Origin: Polytrichum commune
Taxonomy: Eukaryota > Streptophyta > Polytrichopsida > Polytrichales > Polytrichaceae
DNA: 64,000 bases
NCBI GenBank assembly: GCA_950295325.1
Contig: OX485803.1
Location: forward strand, 47,507,554-47,571,553
Direction of reading: 5' to 3'
Shown: piece after piece, positions 1 through 8,790 of the stretch
Layout: each line of letters opens with the position of its first letter
How positions within the stretch are numbered: the stretch's first letter is position 1
Translations under genes and position numbers: made by a program
The notes under the pieces: generated by a model
What the model was told of the DNA's origin: nothing
The model's input: the letters and a program-made list of their open reading frames with translations, nothing else
The model's database searches: none

Positions 1-1
1 G

Positions 2-3000
2 TTAGAACTCAGAGATGCTCACAATCTCGGAGCTTTCTTTCGCAAGTCAACAAAAAACTTCACGTGGACCAATGCACACAATGATGAAAGTATGATTCAG
101 TCTAGAATTGACCGAATATACGTGCCCCCCTCCATTGAAGACATCGGAGGCACTACCGAAATTCTGCCAGCTCTTCCAGATATCTCAGATCACTCTGGGG
201 TGCTCCTCCACTTCAATAAGGAAAAGAAACAAAAAGCCAAACCACCACCTTTCAACAAAGGTCTCCTTACCAATGGGGAGAACAAAGCTGCCCTACTTGC
301 AACCTGGAAAGGTATTATGGCTGACCCCACACTCATTAGCTGGAATCAGAAAATGGTGGCAGCGAATCGCGCCATTAGGATACAATCAGCGGCAATCACG
401 AAAGCTCAAAGACAGAAGTGGAAAGATACATACCTTGCTCAGTTTGACGACATAGTGGAGGCAGAATATGAGCTACAACGAAACTGGGGGTCCAGGGAAG
501 CTCGCAACCGTCTCAGTGACGCCCAAGCCGCACTTCATGAAATCAGGCTCCAAAAATTTCAATACCAAGAATCAGCCATCCTATCAAAATGGGCCAGAGT
601 GGGGGATCGATGCACTAAAGAGTTCTTTGAACATCATGCAGGCAGAAGAAAACCAATCTCAATAACCCAAATGGTAGACGGAGATAGAGTACTTACCACA
701 CAAGCAGAGTTGGAAACCCACATACTCACATTCTATGAAGCGCTATACTCCCGAGATGAACAGGTTGAACTCAATGCTGCCGCAAGAGAAGACTGTTTCT
801 CCTTCTTGACTCCAACAGTCACTGAGGCACACAATACCGAATTGCTTCGACCTCTCACAATGGAGGAAGTCTCGGAAGCCATGAAACAACTACCAGTTGG
901 TAAGGCTCCAGGTGTTGACTCCATACCTGCCGAATTTTATCAGGAAATGTGGGAGGATATCGGGATGGACATCTTCAGTTTCGTCTCGGAATCCGTTAGT
1001 CAATCCTACATCACAGAAGAACTCAATATCAGTAAGATTGCACTTCTTCCCAAGACTGAGGATAGAAGTAAGATCCAAAACTTTCGGCCGATCTCTCTCC
1101 TCAATACCCTGTACAAAATTGTAGCTAAGGTCTATGCAAACAGGATGAAGCCCCTCCTACACCACTGGATTCTTCCCTCACAGACGGGATTCGTTCCCAA
1201 CAGATGTATCCTGGACAACATCTTCTTAGCCTTCGAAGCTATAGAATGGACCCTTGAAAATAAACAGAACCTCACCATGCTACTCTTGGACTTCGAGAAG
1301 GCATATGACAGAGTAAACTGGACCTTCTTAAGACAAGCCATGGAAAAGATGGGGTTTCACGCCACATGGATTCAACAGGTAATGTCCTTGAATGAGAGCG
1401 CCTCAGCCGCCGTGATTGTGAATGGAGAGCAATCTAAAACTTTTAAATTACAACGCTCAGTGAGGCAAGGATGCCCACTAGCACCGTACTTATTTCTGCT
1501 CACGGTAGACGTGTTAGGACAGATGCTGCAACACCAAGCCTGTGGAGTAAAAGGACTTAGGTTACCTGATAACACCACTATCACGAACCAAATGTTCGCA
1601 GACGACACCATGCTCTTCTTGGACGGCACCCGGGAGAACCTGGACACCGCCCTCAACGTCATACACAGGTTCGGAGCAGCGTCGGGGGCCAAACTCAACC
1701 TGCACAAATCCATTGGATTATGGTTAGCACAAACTGATCGACCATGGCAATGGGGAGAGGAGGCCGGCCTGAAATGGCTAATCCCAGGAGAAATCACCAG
1801 GTACCTTGGCTACCCATTTGGTCTCAATATTGCACAAAAAGACAAAGACTCGAAAATGTTGAACCAAATTAGAAAACACTTACTTCGCTGGTCCAGCAGT
1901 AAACTCTCCCTTGCAGGACGAATTATGGTATCGAATCAGGTGGTTTTATCATCAATCTGGTATCTTGCCTCATGCACGGACCTATCTGGTCAGGCTCTCA
2001 AACTAGCCAGGGCCATGGTTAGAAATTACATCTGGTCCGGGAAACACGAAGCACGAGCAAGAGCCAGGGTTAAGTGGGCCACTGCTGTCCTCCCCATAGT
2101 ACGTGGAGGAGTAAAAATCCTCGACCCCCAATGGCAAGCCTCGGCACTGCTGGTTAAACTCTTACTTCGTGGGCTCTCGGTGGGATATGAGCCTTGGAAA
2201 GCATTGGTCAGGTACATAGTAGAGCAAACCAAACAATCCCGCCGTGGCAGATGGCCATCACACGCCAACTGGATCATGAACTCCACCCACATAGTCAAGC
2301 AAGGCTCGTCCATGTGGCATGGTGTCATGAAAGCCTGGAGCACACTTCAAGCAGGACTAGAACAACAAGATCCGACGAGCTGGGCAGAAATTGCACGACA
2401 GCCTCTCTATGGGAATCGGTTTCTTACCAGCACCACAGGTGTTCAATGGGGCACCGAACCAAGACCCAACATGAAATGGTGGATGGAGAACCAGTTTAGA
2501 TCATTACAAGACATCGCCAGACCTGGGGGTCACGGCTGGAAAACCTTCGCCGAATTGCGCAGACTCCGCCGCACGAGTGTCGCTCCAGGGTTATACGCTC
2601 GGCTCACGAACAGCATACCTTGGGAGGCCACCCCTCCCCCAGCCCACAAGACAGGTCAGTGGCTGGCCACCAAAGAAGATAACGGCTCCCTGCAGTCAAT
2701 CTACCACTTAAAAAACCCGGACACCCGGGAAGCCGATCTTTACCACAAACAGCTGACAGAACAGCTTACCCTAGTTCCGCAACAACAAATCCTACCTAAC
2801 ACAGCTAGAGAAGTACGTATCATCTGCAGTGGGGGGAAAAAACGAACCGTCATCGAATACAACCCACCAGGCGACACTGAACCTGACCAAGAGTTGTGGC
2901 TGTGGGGAAAAGATTGGATCTCCAACCTTGACTGGGACCCAAAAGAATGGGTATGGCGTCGTATAGGTATACTACCAGAAACCAACATTCTCAACTACAC

Positions 3001-3769
3001 AACCAAAAGAGGCTACAGAGTGGCTCTCCGACAAGACAACCACAAAATGGGAGTTGATGCGGAACTGGAAGAAGCAGGATTCACTAGTAAAGCTCGAGCG
3101 AAATTCTTCAATCGAATCTGGCATCCTTATCTACCAAGAAAGGTCTCTGCTATGCAATGGCTCGTTTTGACGGAGGGCTTGCCTGTTGGGGCCTGGAGAG
3201 AACGTATTGGCTTACCTAGCTCATGTCAACTCTGCCCAACACAAGCCCACGAAACGCTGCAACACGCGTTTAAAGAATGCACCGAAGTCCAACGAGCATG
3301 GCACCTGTTTCGCCATACCCGAACGGCCGCTGGAGCACCATCCTCCTATCATACCTGGAAGGATATCAGTCGGGGGCTGATGACAGATCCACCAGGCCCT
3401 AGCATGGACGAGGAACTTCAGTGGGACACAGCAGCAGCATTCACCATAAACTCGGACACACCCTGGGATATTCTGCGTGCCCAATTGCTGTGGTCAATTT
3501 GGTGTCAACGGGTCACCCATACCTACGGAGAGGACCAGTTTCACTTAGGAGTGGTTCTATGGAATGCATGGCGAAACACGATCTATTGCGCCATGGAGGC
3601 TTACAAGGAACTATTCCGTCACAAAAGAAAAACGAAGAAAAAAGACAACAACTTATCGCATGTTTCCAACAAATCTGGACTGCGTCTAATACATTCGGCA
3701 GACTTCGGGGAGGGGACATCAAATGGAACCTCACACCTCCACCGGAGTTCTTACCTAAAGAACTTGTAG
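2..3769 (+). CDS. LINE (L1-type) ORF2: endonuclease end, reverse transcriptase, zf-RVT; 5' truncated by window edge
   Basis: Non-LTR retrotransposon polyprotein that nicks target DNA and copies its RNA there. The frame is already open at base 2, so the true start lies outside; the first Met codon (92) is internal. Visible in order: the tail of an APE-type endonuclease (FTWTN, SRIDRIYV, then SDHSGVLL); a reverse transcriptase with GKAPGVDSIPAEFY, NFRPISLLNTLYKI, FEKAYDRVNW (motif A), RQGCPLAPYLF (motif B) and the catalytic FADD at 1595-1606 (motif C); then near 3100-3290 a zf-RVT type region with CQLC, HETLQH and a final Cys. No stop interrupts this 3.7 kb, so the copy is fairly young. The last ~45 codons of this frame look spurious: coding character moves to the -1 frame at an A-run at 3638-3643. 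The family is recognised with high confidence; the exact clade is not. Confidence 0.93.
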   Translation, partial: LELRDAHNLGAFFRKSTKNFTWTNAHNDESMIQSRIDRIYVPPSIEDIGGTTEILPALPDISDHSGVLLHFNKEKKQKAKPPPFNKGLLTNGENKAALLATWKGIMADPTLISWNQKMVAANRAIRIQSAAITKAQRQKWKDTYLAQFDDIVEAEYELQRNWGSREARNRLSDAQAALHEIRLQKFQYQESAILSKWARVGDRCTKEFFEHHAGRRKPISITQMVDGDRVLTTQAELETHILTFYEALYSRDEQVELNAAAREDCFSFLTPTVTEAHNTELLRPLTMEEVSEAMKQLPVGKAPGVDSIPAEFYQEMWEDIGMDIFSFVSESVSQSYITEELNISKIALLPKTEDRSKIQNFRPISLLNTLYKIVAKVYANRMKPLLHHWILPSQTGFVPNRCILDNIFLAFEAIEWTLENKQNLTMLLLDFEKAYDRVNWTFLRQAMEKMGFHATWIQQVMSLNESASAAVIVNGEQSKTFKLQRSVRQGCPLAPYLFLLTVDVLGQMLQHQACGVKGLRLPDNTTITNQMFADDTMLFLDGTRENLDTALNVIHRFGAASGAKLNLHKSIGLWLAQTDRPWQWGEEAGLKWLIPGEITRYLGYPFGLNIAQKDKDSKMLNQIRKHLLRWSSSKLSLAGRIMVSNQVVLSSIWYLASCTDLSGQALKLARAMVRNYIWSGKHEARARARVKWATAVLPIVRGGVKILDPQWQASALLVKLLLRGLSVGYEPWKALVRYIVEQTKQSRRGRWPSHANWIMNSTHIVKQGSSMWHGVMKAWSTLQAGLEQQDPTSWAEIARQPLYGNRFLTSTTGVQWGTEPRPNMKWWMENQFRSLQDIARPGGHGWKTFAELRRLRRTSVAPGLYARLTNSIPWEATPPPAHKTGQWLATKEDNGSLQSIYHLKNPDTREADLYHKQLTEQLTLVPQQQILPNTAREVRIICSGGKKRTVIEYNPPGDTEPDQELWLWGKDWISNLDWDPKEWVWRRIGILPETNILNYTTKRGYRVALRQDNHKMGVDAELEEAGFTSKARAKFFNRIWHPYLPRKVSAMQWLVLTEGLPVGAWRERIGLPSSCQLCPTQAHETLQHAFKECTEVQRAWHLFRHTRTAAGAPSSYHTWKDISRGLMTDPPGPSMDEELQWDTAAAFTINSDTPWDILRAQLLWSIWCQRVTHTYGEDQFHLGVVLWNAWRNTIYCAMEAYKELFRHKRKTKKKDNNLSHVSNKSGLRLIHSADFGEGTSNGTSHLHRSSYLKNL

Positions 3770-5307
3770 CCTGGACTGCGACGCCGATCCGCATTCATCG
3801 ACTTTCACCTTCCCCAGATTTGGAAGAAGAATTCGCGGCCAGGGCAGACTTCTCCACTCTAGTTGACGACTTCTTACAAGATATTGCGCAACAGTGGAGG
3901 CCTCCACCTCCTGAGGAGCCCGAGGGGACACCTTCCAACCTGGCCTCCACTCCTCAACCACATGACAGGAGGGCCTCAGAAGAGGACGCAGAACCGCCCC
4001 ATGACAGTCCAAGTCACGATTTGACAACCACAGAAACCAGGGTTAACCACGCAACGGCGCAGTCGGAACATGTTCCCGTTCGGGAATCAGTACCAACGAC
4101 ACCACTTCAAGACTCGTCTCCCCCTAATCCGCGTTATGAACCACCAGGGGATGGTCTCGTTGAGACCCACACAGCACACCCGACTGCCACCCCGGAGGAA
4201 AGGCCTCCCCCCTCCTATACAGGGTCTGCCTCACCAGTTCCCGACACTGCCCATAGCAATGTCCAGCGAAGGAAGGCTACCAGCCGGCCCAAAAAGCGCT
4301 GCTCAAGACAAAAGAACCACCCCTCACGGAGACGACAAGCAAGCGGACCCCGGCCCAACTCGCAACCTAGCCTGCCCACACGCAAATGGACGATTCGGGA
4401 CATACTGAACAGTGTCCCAACAACTCGGGCCCCACACAGCCGTGAGAAGCCCCAACCACAGAATATACAGGCCCAAAGACCACCCTCCAGCCGGCCTAAA
4501 CGACAATGCACACGACGCCACAGACACCCTTTAAATCGAAGGACTCTTCAACCAACGTCTGCAGCAGAAACTCCCCAGACTGATGCTACACACACACTGA
4601 GCACAACACCGACCTCTCCTCCTAACAGCCCTGCAGAGACGTTTCTTGATCCACCCTCTCCAACGACTTCGAGGCACAGCCCACCGGATTCAGCTCTCCG
4701 ATCGGAGCCAGGGGCCTGCTTGAATGACAGGGACACGAATCACAGGGAGCCGATCACATACAAAGAGCCCAATCGGCCTAGACCTGACCCACCAAGTGCC
4801 CACGTCTCTGCTACGTCTCTCAAAGACACTCCCCAGACGCCCATCAACAACAGAGAGGCGAGTACAAACGTTACCTCCTTAAGTAAACATACAAGTAGAC
4901 ATAAAACAAAGTGCCGATTTGGTCCTCAAGCACGTAGAGGACGGATCAGATTTCGGACCAAACCACCTTCGCCCAGGGAAGCTCCACCTTCCCCTCCAAG
5001 TTGCCGTACGACTCAGCACCTGGATGGCGATCCTCCTTTCACCTCAACGCGCCGGCTCAATGATGATACATCTCATCAGCCACAAGGAGGTACAGCTCCA
5101 CTCCCTCCCTCGCCACGAGGTGGCACCACCACGACAGATCACTACTGCCAGGTTCCAACGTCGCCTCTCAGAGATGTTCCGGGCACGTCTGCTCAAGCGG
5201 TGGACTCCTTCACCCCCTCAACGTCTAGGAGTTATCCAGAACCGGACAGGGTCACTCTTACTCATCCCTTTCCTGTTCAGAGGACTCCTCTCGACCATTA
5301 CAAGTAG
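3643..5307 (+). CDS. LINE ORF2 continuation in the -1 frame: Pro/Ser/Arg-rich C-terminal extension
   Basis: From the A-run at 3638-3643 the protein-like reading continues in the -1 frame, beginning RQQLIACFQQIW and running to a TAG at 5305-5307. This frame opens at 3421, but the part before ~3640 overlaps the zf-RVT frame and is shadow. The first ~90 residues look folded (FLPKELVAWTATPIRIHRL, then an acidic stretch with FSTLVDDFLQDIAQQW). The next ~450 are rich in Pro, Ser, Thr and Arg and look disordered. Two clusters are alike, SRPKKRCSRQ and SRPKRQCTRR, and could be nuclear-localisation or RNA-binding patches. I know no named domain here. It may be a real C-terminal extension reached by a single-base deletion or by slippage, or partly a chance open frame. 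The 1.9 kb opening favours genuine coding. Confidence 0.6.
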   Translation, partial: RQQLIACFQQIWTASNTFGRLRGGDIKWNLTPPPEFLPKELVAWTATPIRIHRLSPSPDLEEEFAARADFSTLVDDFLQDIAQQWRPPPPEEPEGTPSNLASTPQPHDRRASEEDAEPPHDSPSHDLTTTETRVNHATAQSEHVPVRESVPTTPLQDSSPPNPRYEPPGDGLVETHTAHPTATPEERPPPSYTGSASPVPDTAHSNVQRRKATSRPKKRCSRQKNHPSRRRQASGPRPNSQPSLPTRKWTIRDILNSVPTTRAPHSREKPQPQNIQAQRPPSSRPKRQCTRRHRHPLNRRTLQPTSAAETPQTDATHTLSTTPTSPPNSPAETFLDPPSPTTSRHSPPDSALRSEPGACLNDRDTNHREPITYKEPNRPRPDPPSAHVSATSLKDTPQTPINNREASTNVTSLSKHTSRHKTKCRFGPQARRGRIRFRTKPPSPREAPPSPPSCRTTQHLDGDPPFTSTRRLNDDTSHQPQGGTAPLPPSPRGGTTTTDHYCQVPTSPLRDVPGTSAQAVDSFTPSTSRSYPEPDRVTLTHPFPVQRTPLDHYK

Positions 5308-5664
5308 ACCTGTGCTCCACCCCCTGTCTTGAACCCCTACCGCTTCATCCAGAAGAAGTTAGGCCTTTCAGAAGCCGAATTCGAGGCGAACATTTCCCTC
5401 GAGATTGACGAAATGCTCTCGGAGATTGAACGCACTCGGAGGCAAGAGCTTCACCCAGAGCCTGCGCCCGCACTTCCAGTGCCCATTGAATCTGCCCCTC
5501 TCACGAAGGAACAATGCCTCGCCTACTTCCGTGCCAATGGCTACCCTGGCCCGGGTCCCCTCTATGGCGTCTACAAGTGGGCAGCCGATTTGGGCGGAGC
5601 GAAGTTCAACTTCGACTTCGACTTTGACAAAGATGACATCCACATTCTCGATGCTTACGACTAA
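5308..5664 (+). CDS. LINE C-terminal tail after one in-frame stop; small acidic domain
   Basis: Immediately after the TAG at 5305-5307 the same frame stays open to a TAA at 5662-5664. It reads like a real protein end: an amphipathic helix (FIQKKLGLSEAEFEANIS, then EIDEMLSEIERTRRQ), a Pro-rich linker, LTKEQCLAYFRANGYPG, and a very acidic finish (FDFDFDKDDIHILDAYD). It probably belongs to the same polyprotein, cut off by a nonsense mutation. A short separate ORF is possible, but there is no Met near its start (the first candidate is a TTG at 5329). No family is recognised. Confidence 0.5.
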   Translation, partial: TCAPPPVLNPYRFIQKKLGLSEAEFEANISLEIDEMLSEIERTRRQELHPEPAPALPVPIESAPLTKEQCLAYFRANGYPGPGPLYGVYKWAADLGGAKFNFDFDFDKDDIHILDAYD

Positions 5665-6088
5665 CAGCTGCTCGATGTTGGTTGGTGTTCCGGCCCCGGG
5701 CACTCGCGATCACTGCTTGCAGGGCTTCGTTCCGCTCCCTCGGGCTCCCCTGGTCCCTTGTGCGACCCTGGGGATTGGTTCTCCCACAGGGCGCACCGCG
5801 AGTTGGGCCCCGGTCCCCTCACATGCATCGGGTCCGGTCGGCCAAGGGCTGACGGGTCCCACGTGTCGCAGGCCTGGTTTCGCCTTTCCGCCTGGACTGT
5901 GGTTTCCCGCCAGTTTTTCTCGCTTTCTCCTTTTCCGCTCCTTTTAGTTTTGCTTGTTTTTTGTTAGTTTTCTTGCTTTTTGGCTCGCGGGTTGTCCGTT
6001 GAGCGGCCTTCGGGCTCCCAGGCCCTCCCTTTGGGTGTGGCTTTTGTTTTGGTTACCTCTCATTTTTAACCTCGGTGAGGTCTTCACA
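5665..6088 (+). mobile_element. LINE 3' untranslated region and 3' boundary
   Basis: GC-rich, non-coding sequence after the last LINE stop. The 3' limit is placed at 6088/6089 because the next bases (GTAACGGGCTCCAC...) match, in reverse, the R1 repeat near 25.7 kb, while the bases before it do not. No poly(A) tail is seen; the end is a T-rich stretch followed by CTCGGTGAGGTCTTCACA. Confidence 0.55.
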
Positions 6089-6622
6089 GTAACGGGCTCC
6101 ACTCTATCTCGGGTTGGTTCAAGGTGGGATTAGGGTGGCTTGTCAATGCCTATTCTAGTCATTCTATTCACAACCCCAAGGAGGTAGGCCCACAAAGCAC
6201 AAAAGGGTCGGTTCCCGGGATGCAAAGGGGGTCGGTTCCCGGGATGCAAGGTGATGGTTTTGCAAGCGAACCGGGAGGGATCATGGAGGTAGCCGTGTGG
6301 CTTTGCATACCATTACTACTTGGGCTTTGATGTAGTTTGGGTCTAGTACCCAGCTATGTTGTGTTGGTTCTAGGCAATGAAGGTGGGGGTCCTCATCATA
6401 TGCGAGGTTGCCATACACGGGGCCTATGGATTGGTATAAGGAAGCTAGTAGTTTTGACTTTGAATATTCATCGAATATTCAATTGAGACTAAAAATATTT
6501 TTTCTTTCTTGATACCTATGTTTAGCCCAAAGGCTAATATGAATATATATTTTATATATCAACCACATAGCCATATGTATGTGCAATAGCTTAAAGTGTT
6601 GGTTTAAGCACCCTCTACCTTA
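6089..6622 (+). repeat. Dispersed repeat R1, copy A (inverted relative to copies near 22.7-25.9 kb)
   Basis: The sequence matches the reverse complement of 25140-25740: shared landmarks are the GGGTGGCTTGTCAATGCC block (6132), the AGGTGGGGGTCCTCATCAT-like block (6379), the AGCCATATGTATGTGCAATA block (6571) and the end AAGCACCCTCTACC. A 24 bp unit containing TCGGTTCCCGGGATGCAA is duplicated at 6208-6252. There is no credible ORF. It looks like a decayed DNA transposon whose end is TAGAGGGTGCTTAAACC. Confidence 0.75.
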
Positions 6623-6755
6623 ATGGGAGTTAACTAGTGGTAACTCCTCATAACTTTGAAAAGTGGCATGGGGGTGAGCACTTTGCATGAGGAAACTTGC
6701 ATGGCAAGGGGCTATTCTCCTCATGGCTTTATGGTGGGATGGTTCATGCCATAAG

Positions 6756-6965
6756 ACACTTCTCTTCCTCATAACACCATATTCAAAATTTTGGGAAAAT
6801 TTCATGATTTTGGGAAAATACAGTTTAGGTTAAGTCGACCTAAAATGTACCCAGTGGGTACATTTTAGGTCGACTCCACCTAAACTGTCATCAAATTGGG
6901 AGACTGGAAATCTCCCAAAATTTCGAATATGGTGTTTCATGGTTTTCTAAAGAGAGAGTTCTCAG
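6756..6965. repeat. Fold-back (hairpin) sequence with a 69 nt near-perfect core
   Basis: Core 6820-6888 is a palindrome: 34 nt arms around one central base, with about two mismatches (arm contains GTCGACCTAAAATGTACCCA). Outside it, ACACCATATTCAAAATTTTGGGA (as separate words ACACCATATTC and AAATTTTGGGA) recurs inverted at about 6915-6945, so the fold extends to ~200 nt. It could be a small fold-back MITE or an hairpin RNA source; no transcript evidence is visible. Confidence 0.7.
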
Positions 6966-7094
6966 TATTTCAAGCTAAGCTAGCTTGTTATATGGAGCAC
7001 CTACGTTAAGACATAGATAAATTTCCCCCCCTTAGTCACAGCTATCCACTCTCCAGTGTGGATTTGTTGAGTTTTCATGTGGTGCACCTAATCA

Positions 7095-8790
7095 CCCACT
7101 CGAAAAGCCAAATGCTCATAACCACTCTCCAAGTCTAGCATCCACACTTGTTGGACCACGTCAAAATCGCCCAAACTAACATTATGAAATGCTCAAACTC
7201 CAGGCCTTCATACATAGTATGCATATCAACATACATAGTATGCATATCAATATACATCTTGTGCAAGTCACCTTGGCAAAGACTAACGACGGTGATAAAG
7301 TCTACAATGTAGCAATCTCTTGCATGGATGCATTTGATGAGGATATGCACTGCCTTTAAGAGGGGGAGCATTCCTAACAGCCCAAGGATGACCTCGTCAT
7401 CAACTAGTCTTTCAAATTAGCAATTGTTGATAGCAACTCAATCTTCTCCAAAGCTATCTTCTTGACAAGAGGTTGGTGCTTATCTAGTACTCATTTCAAA
7501 GGAGACAAGATAAAAATCCATCTATTTTTGACATTTCAGATTATCTGAAGTCCCTTAGAGTCCAAGGTTTGTGCAAGTTGTGTAAACTCCGAATGCCATT
7601 TCGGGTTGTGAGCAAAGGAAGAGTAGAGGTCCCCAAGCAACTCCTTAATCTTTACTAATATCGCATCCTTTGACATGGCTTGCACTACTAAATTGGTGTG
7701 GCGTGTAAAGCAATGCACAACCACCATGTGAGGAGTGTATTTCTCTTGTAATTGGATTATCACTCCATTTCGGCAATCTTAGAGTGTGCTTGCTCCATCA
7801 ACACCAAAGTTAATGAAGCATTGACACATTCTGTCCTCCTTCATATTGTCATAGGTCCCCATTGCGTTTATCAACACATTAGTTAGATAATTTGATGATG
7901 CTCCTTCCATCACACGCTCAAGTGCAAGAAACATGCGCACCCTACCCCCAATCTTGCACTATGTATCCAGTGACAAAGATCTAACTTTGATTATCACAAG
8001 ACATTACCTCATCACAACTTAAATAAATAAAACTTCGGTCTTGCTCATGGCATCCCTGGTTATATGAAGGATGACCCTCTCAATAGCCTCTACCATTTTC
8101 CAAGGAGAGGAGTTCGACTAGTGAAACACAAGCAAATTCTTGATCTTCATGTATTCAAACAATATTCTCATGTTCCCATAATCAGTAATGGGTTTCCCCA
8201 TGGTTAGCAAGTGAAACAACATAGCAAATTGCATGCGACAAATAGATTCAAAACTTTGTCTATGTGCCTCATTGTGTGCAGCCTCTTATTTTTCATATGT
8301 TGACAATCATCATTTTGGAAATATTGACCCATAGGCACACCATGCCCTTCCTTTGTAGCCTTCCTCCTTCGTACATGTTTCAAGAGGGAATCGATCTTGG
8401 GGGCCAATAATTTTTCTCTCCCCTCTACTACAAACTTTGCATTTGACATGAGGGACTTCTACATTTTCTCCCACGACCGACTTTGCCCAAAATAGCCTTG
8501 TGGCTCACATATCTTAAAAGTGCCGATTTTTGTCATATTTTCTCACCCTCAACCTAACATTAGGTCTACGAGTTGCAAATGGACCCTCACATCCTTCTAG
8601 ATTGGGTGCATATAGATCATGTGGTGAAATAACAACAATCTTTTCAACAACAAGCAAAGGTTTGCCCAACAAGGGCATGTAACAAAACCCCTTGGGGATA
8701 ACAAGACTAGAAACCATGTTGAGATTTAAAATCCACAAGCCAAGGGTTGGACAATCTGACCAAAGGTCACACAACCAACCACCCAAGCCA
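7095..8790 (-). pseudogene. hAT-family transposase relic (ZNF862/KIAA1586-like clade)
   Basis: Read on the minus strand, three frames give consecutive pieces of one hAT transposase. From the 5' end (8790) downward: an N-terminal basic region; GKPITDYGNMRILFEYMKIK and then LALERVMEGASSNYLTNV with INFGVDGAS (RNase H-like core); EKYTPHMVVVHCFTRHTNLV; SKIKELLGDLYSSFAHNPKWH-like region; NVKNRWIFILSPLK; and MLPLLKAVHILIKCIHARD with VVSLCQGDLHKMYID near 7135-7371. Several stops and frameshifts break it, so it is dead. In life the protein cuts and pastes hAT DNA. A 103-style C-terminal dimerisation domain of the same clade lies in the element at 49.5 kb. No terminal repeats were found around this copy. 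Confidence 0.85.

Noticed and set aside
3638-3644. Classical -1 slippery heptamer at AAAAAAG
   Set aside because: The incoming frame reads AAA AAA GAC, so the heptamer is not in the required X XXY YYZ phase. Simple single-base loss is at least as likely.
4919-5332. 137-codon ORF in the LINE 3' part
   Set aside because: Overlaps the longer frame that links the RT region to the acidic tail; its text is less protein-like. Not fully excluded.
7201-7260. Possible CRISPR-like short repeats (CATACATAGTATGCATATCAA)
   Set aside because: Only two adjacent near-copies inside a decayed hAT transposase; no array of spacers.
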